Translations under genes and position numbers: made by a program
The notes under the pieces: generated by a model
What the model saw: the letters and a program-made list of their open reading frames with translations, nothing else
Told to the model about the DNA's origin: nothing
The model's database searches: none
Part shown: piece by piece, positions 44,101-44,797 of the stretch
Layout: each line of letters starts with the position of its first letter
How positions within the stretch are numbered: position 1 is the stretch's first letter
Source: Tieghemiomyces parasiticus
Lineage: Eukaryota; Kickxellomycota; Dimargaritomycetes; Dimargaritales; Dimargaritaceae
Direction: 5' to 3'
Length of the DNA stretch: 44,797 nt
Assembly: GCA_027575765.1 (NCBI GenBank)
Contig: JANBPT010000319.1
Span: 1 to 44,797 of the forward strand

Positions 44101-44797
44101 CTGCCGGTGCTGAATCTAAGGTAGGTTGACATCGGCAAGTAAGTAGCAGTAGGAACCGGACGAAAGAAACGGCAGGGGTTATAATATGGCTCGGTATGTG
44201 AGATGCGCCACTGTGACGTCGCGGCAAGTGGGATGGTTTCGTGTTGATGTTCTATTTAGATTAAGAGTGCCGTTCTTTGGGTCGTAATGCGGACTGCTTT
44301 CCAGCCTTTTTATCTGCCGGTTCACATTTTCCGGCCGGTGGACATTTGGGAACTAGGCACTATATATGGCGGCGGTTGAGGGATTGCTGTATATTTACCT
44401 CTGACACTGCCAGTCGAAGGAAGAGGTAGAACTGGTGAGTGGGTATGAGTTCCAAGGCGACTCTCTCCGATCCAAATCTCCCCATCAGTGCACTCTAAGT
44501 ACCTCTCTGTTCAGTATCTGTCCTTCTTTTACGGTTACCTCTGTCATTCGGCATACCCCACCTTCACGCCTGAATGGAAACTATTCCGTATCCCGGCACC
44601 GTGGATTGTCCCTTCTTTTGTTATTCCTGTCTCGTTTCCTATTTGATACTCACGGAGGGGATACGCGATGACACTTGGTATGGATGAGAAAGGCTAGGTG
44701 CGAGTGAGGGGAACCCGACTGAGCGCCCGCGTTCGGATGGGGGAGGAGGGCTACACAGGCCGACTGGAGAGTACTCATTCCTTCTCTGTCATGACAG
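44101..44797. other. Terminal stretch, nothing recognised
   Basis: No coding exon or RNA gene is visible. A TATATAT stretch near 44361 is isolated. Confidence 0.4.

Overview
This window is nuclear DNA of a filamentous fungus. The evidence is a PCL-type (Pho85-partner) cyclin, a Bni1/SepA-type formin, an aquaglyceroporin, GTAAGT-type introns of roughly 65-fold smaller scale than animal introns (mostly 170-210 nt), pyrimidine-rich leaders and AATAAA poly(A) signals. CstF-50 and a TMEM62-like phosphoesterase suggest an early-diverging lineage rather than a budding yeast; a Zoopagomycota/Kickxellomycotina-type fungus is my best guess, and it is an inference only. Coding exons are strongly G/C-ending, while the spacers are near 50% GC, which helps separate genes from chance ORFs.

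Layout: 1-55 is the 3' half of a tRNA-Leu(AAG). 1032-1490 encodes a small CsbD-like stress protein with a clear TATA box and poly(A) signal. 2042-3648 is a four-exon CstF-50 (3'-end processing) gene without the N-terminal dimerisation domain. 3649-14119 is a gene-poor spacer of about 10 kb whose last 2.5 kb is very pyrimidine-rich on the + strand. 14120-17339 is a two-exon PCL-type cyclin gene with a 1.7-kb intron. 17340-20468 is a lower-GC spacer with two degenerate tandem repeats of about 481 bp, leading into an intact 5S rRNA gene (20469-20585). 21205-23950 is a two-exon NOP4/RBM28-type nucleolar RNA-binding protein gene. 25608-28346 is a single-exon TMEM62-like membrane metallophosphoesterase, convergent with a single-exon aquaglyceroporin gene (complement 28684-29526). 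33151-38088 is a 1645-residue formin. 39925-41615 is a three-exon gene for an unrecognised 430-residue protein. 41616 to the end has no gene I can support.

There is no operon or obvious functional cluster. The genes are housekeeping functions: RNA 3'-end processing, ribosome biogenesis (5S rRNA and NOP4 are neighbours), polarity and cell cycle (cyclin, formin), and membrane transport. I did not find a convincing new multi-gene system. The best leads are the CpG-decayed repeat array ending in a live 5S gene, the shortened CstF-50, the unknown 430-residue protein, and the long cyclin leader and intron.

Gene models for the spliced genes were built by hand. In all four, summed exon lengths divide by three and donor/acceptor phases agree, which supports them, but no transcript data were available.
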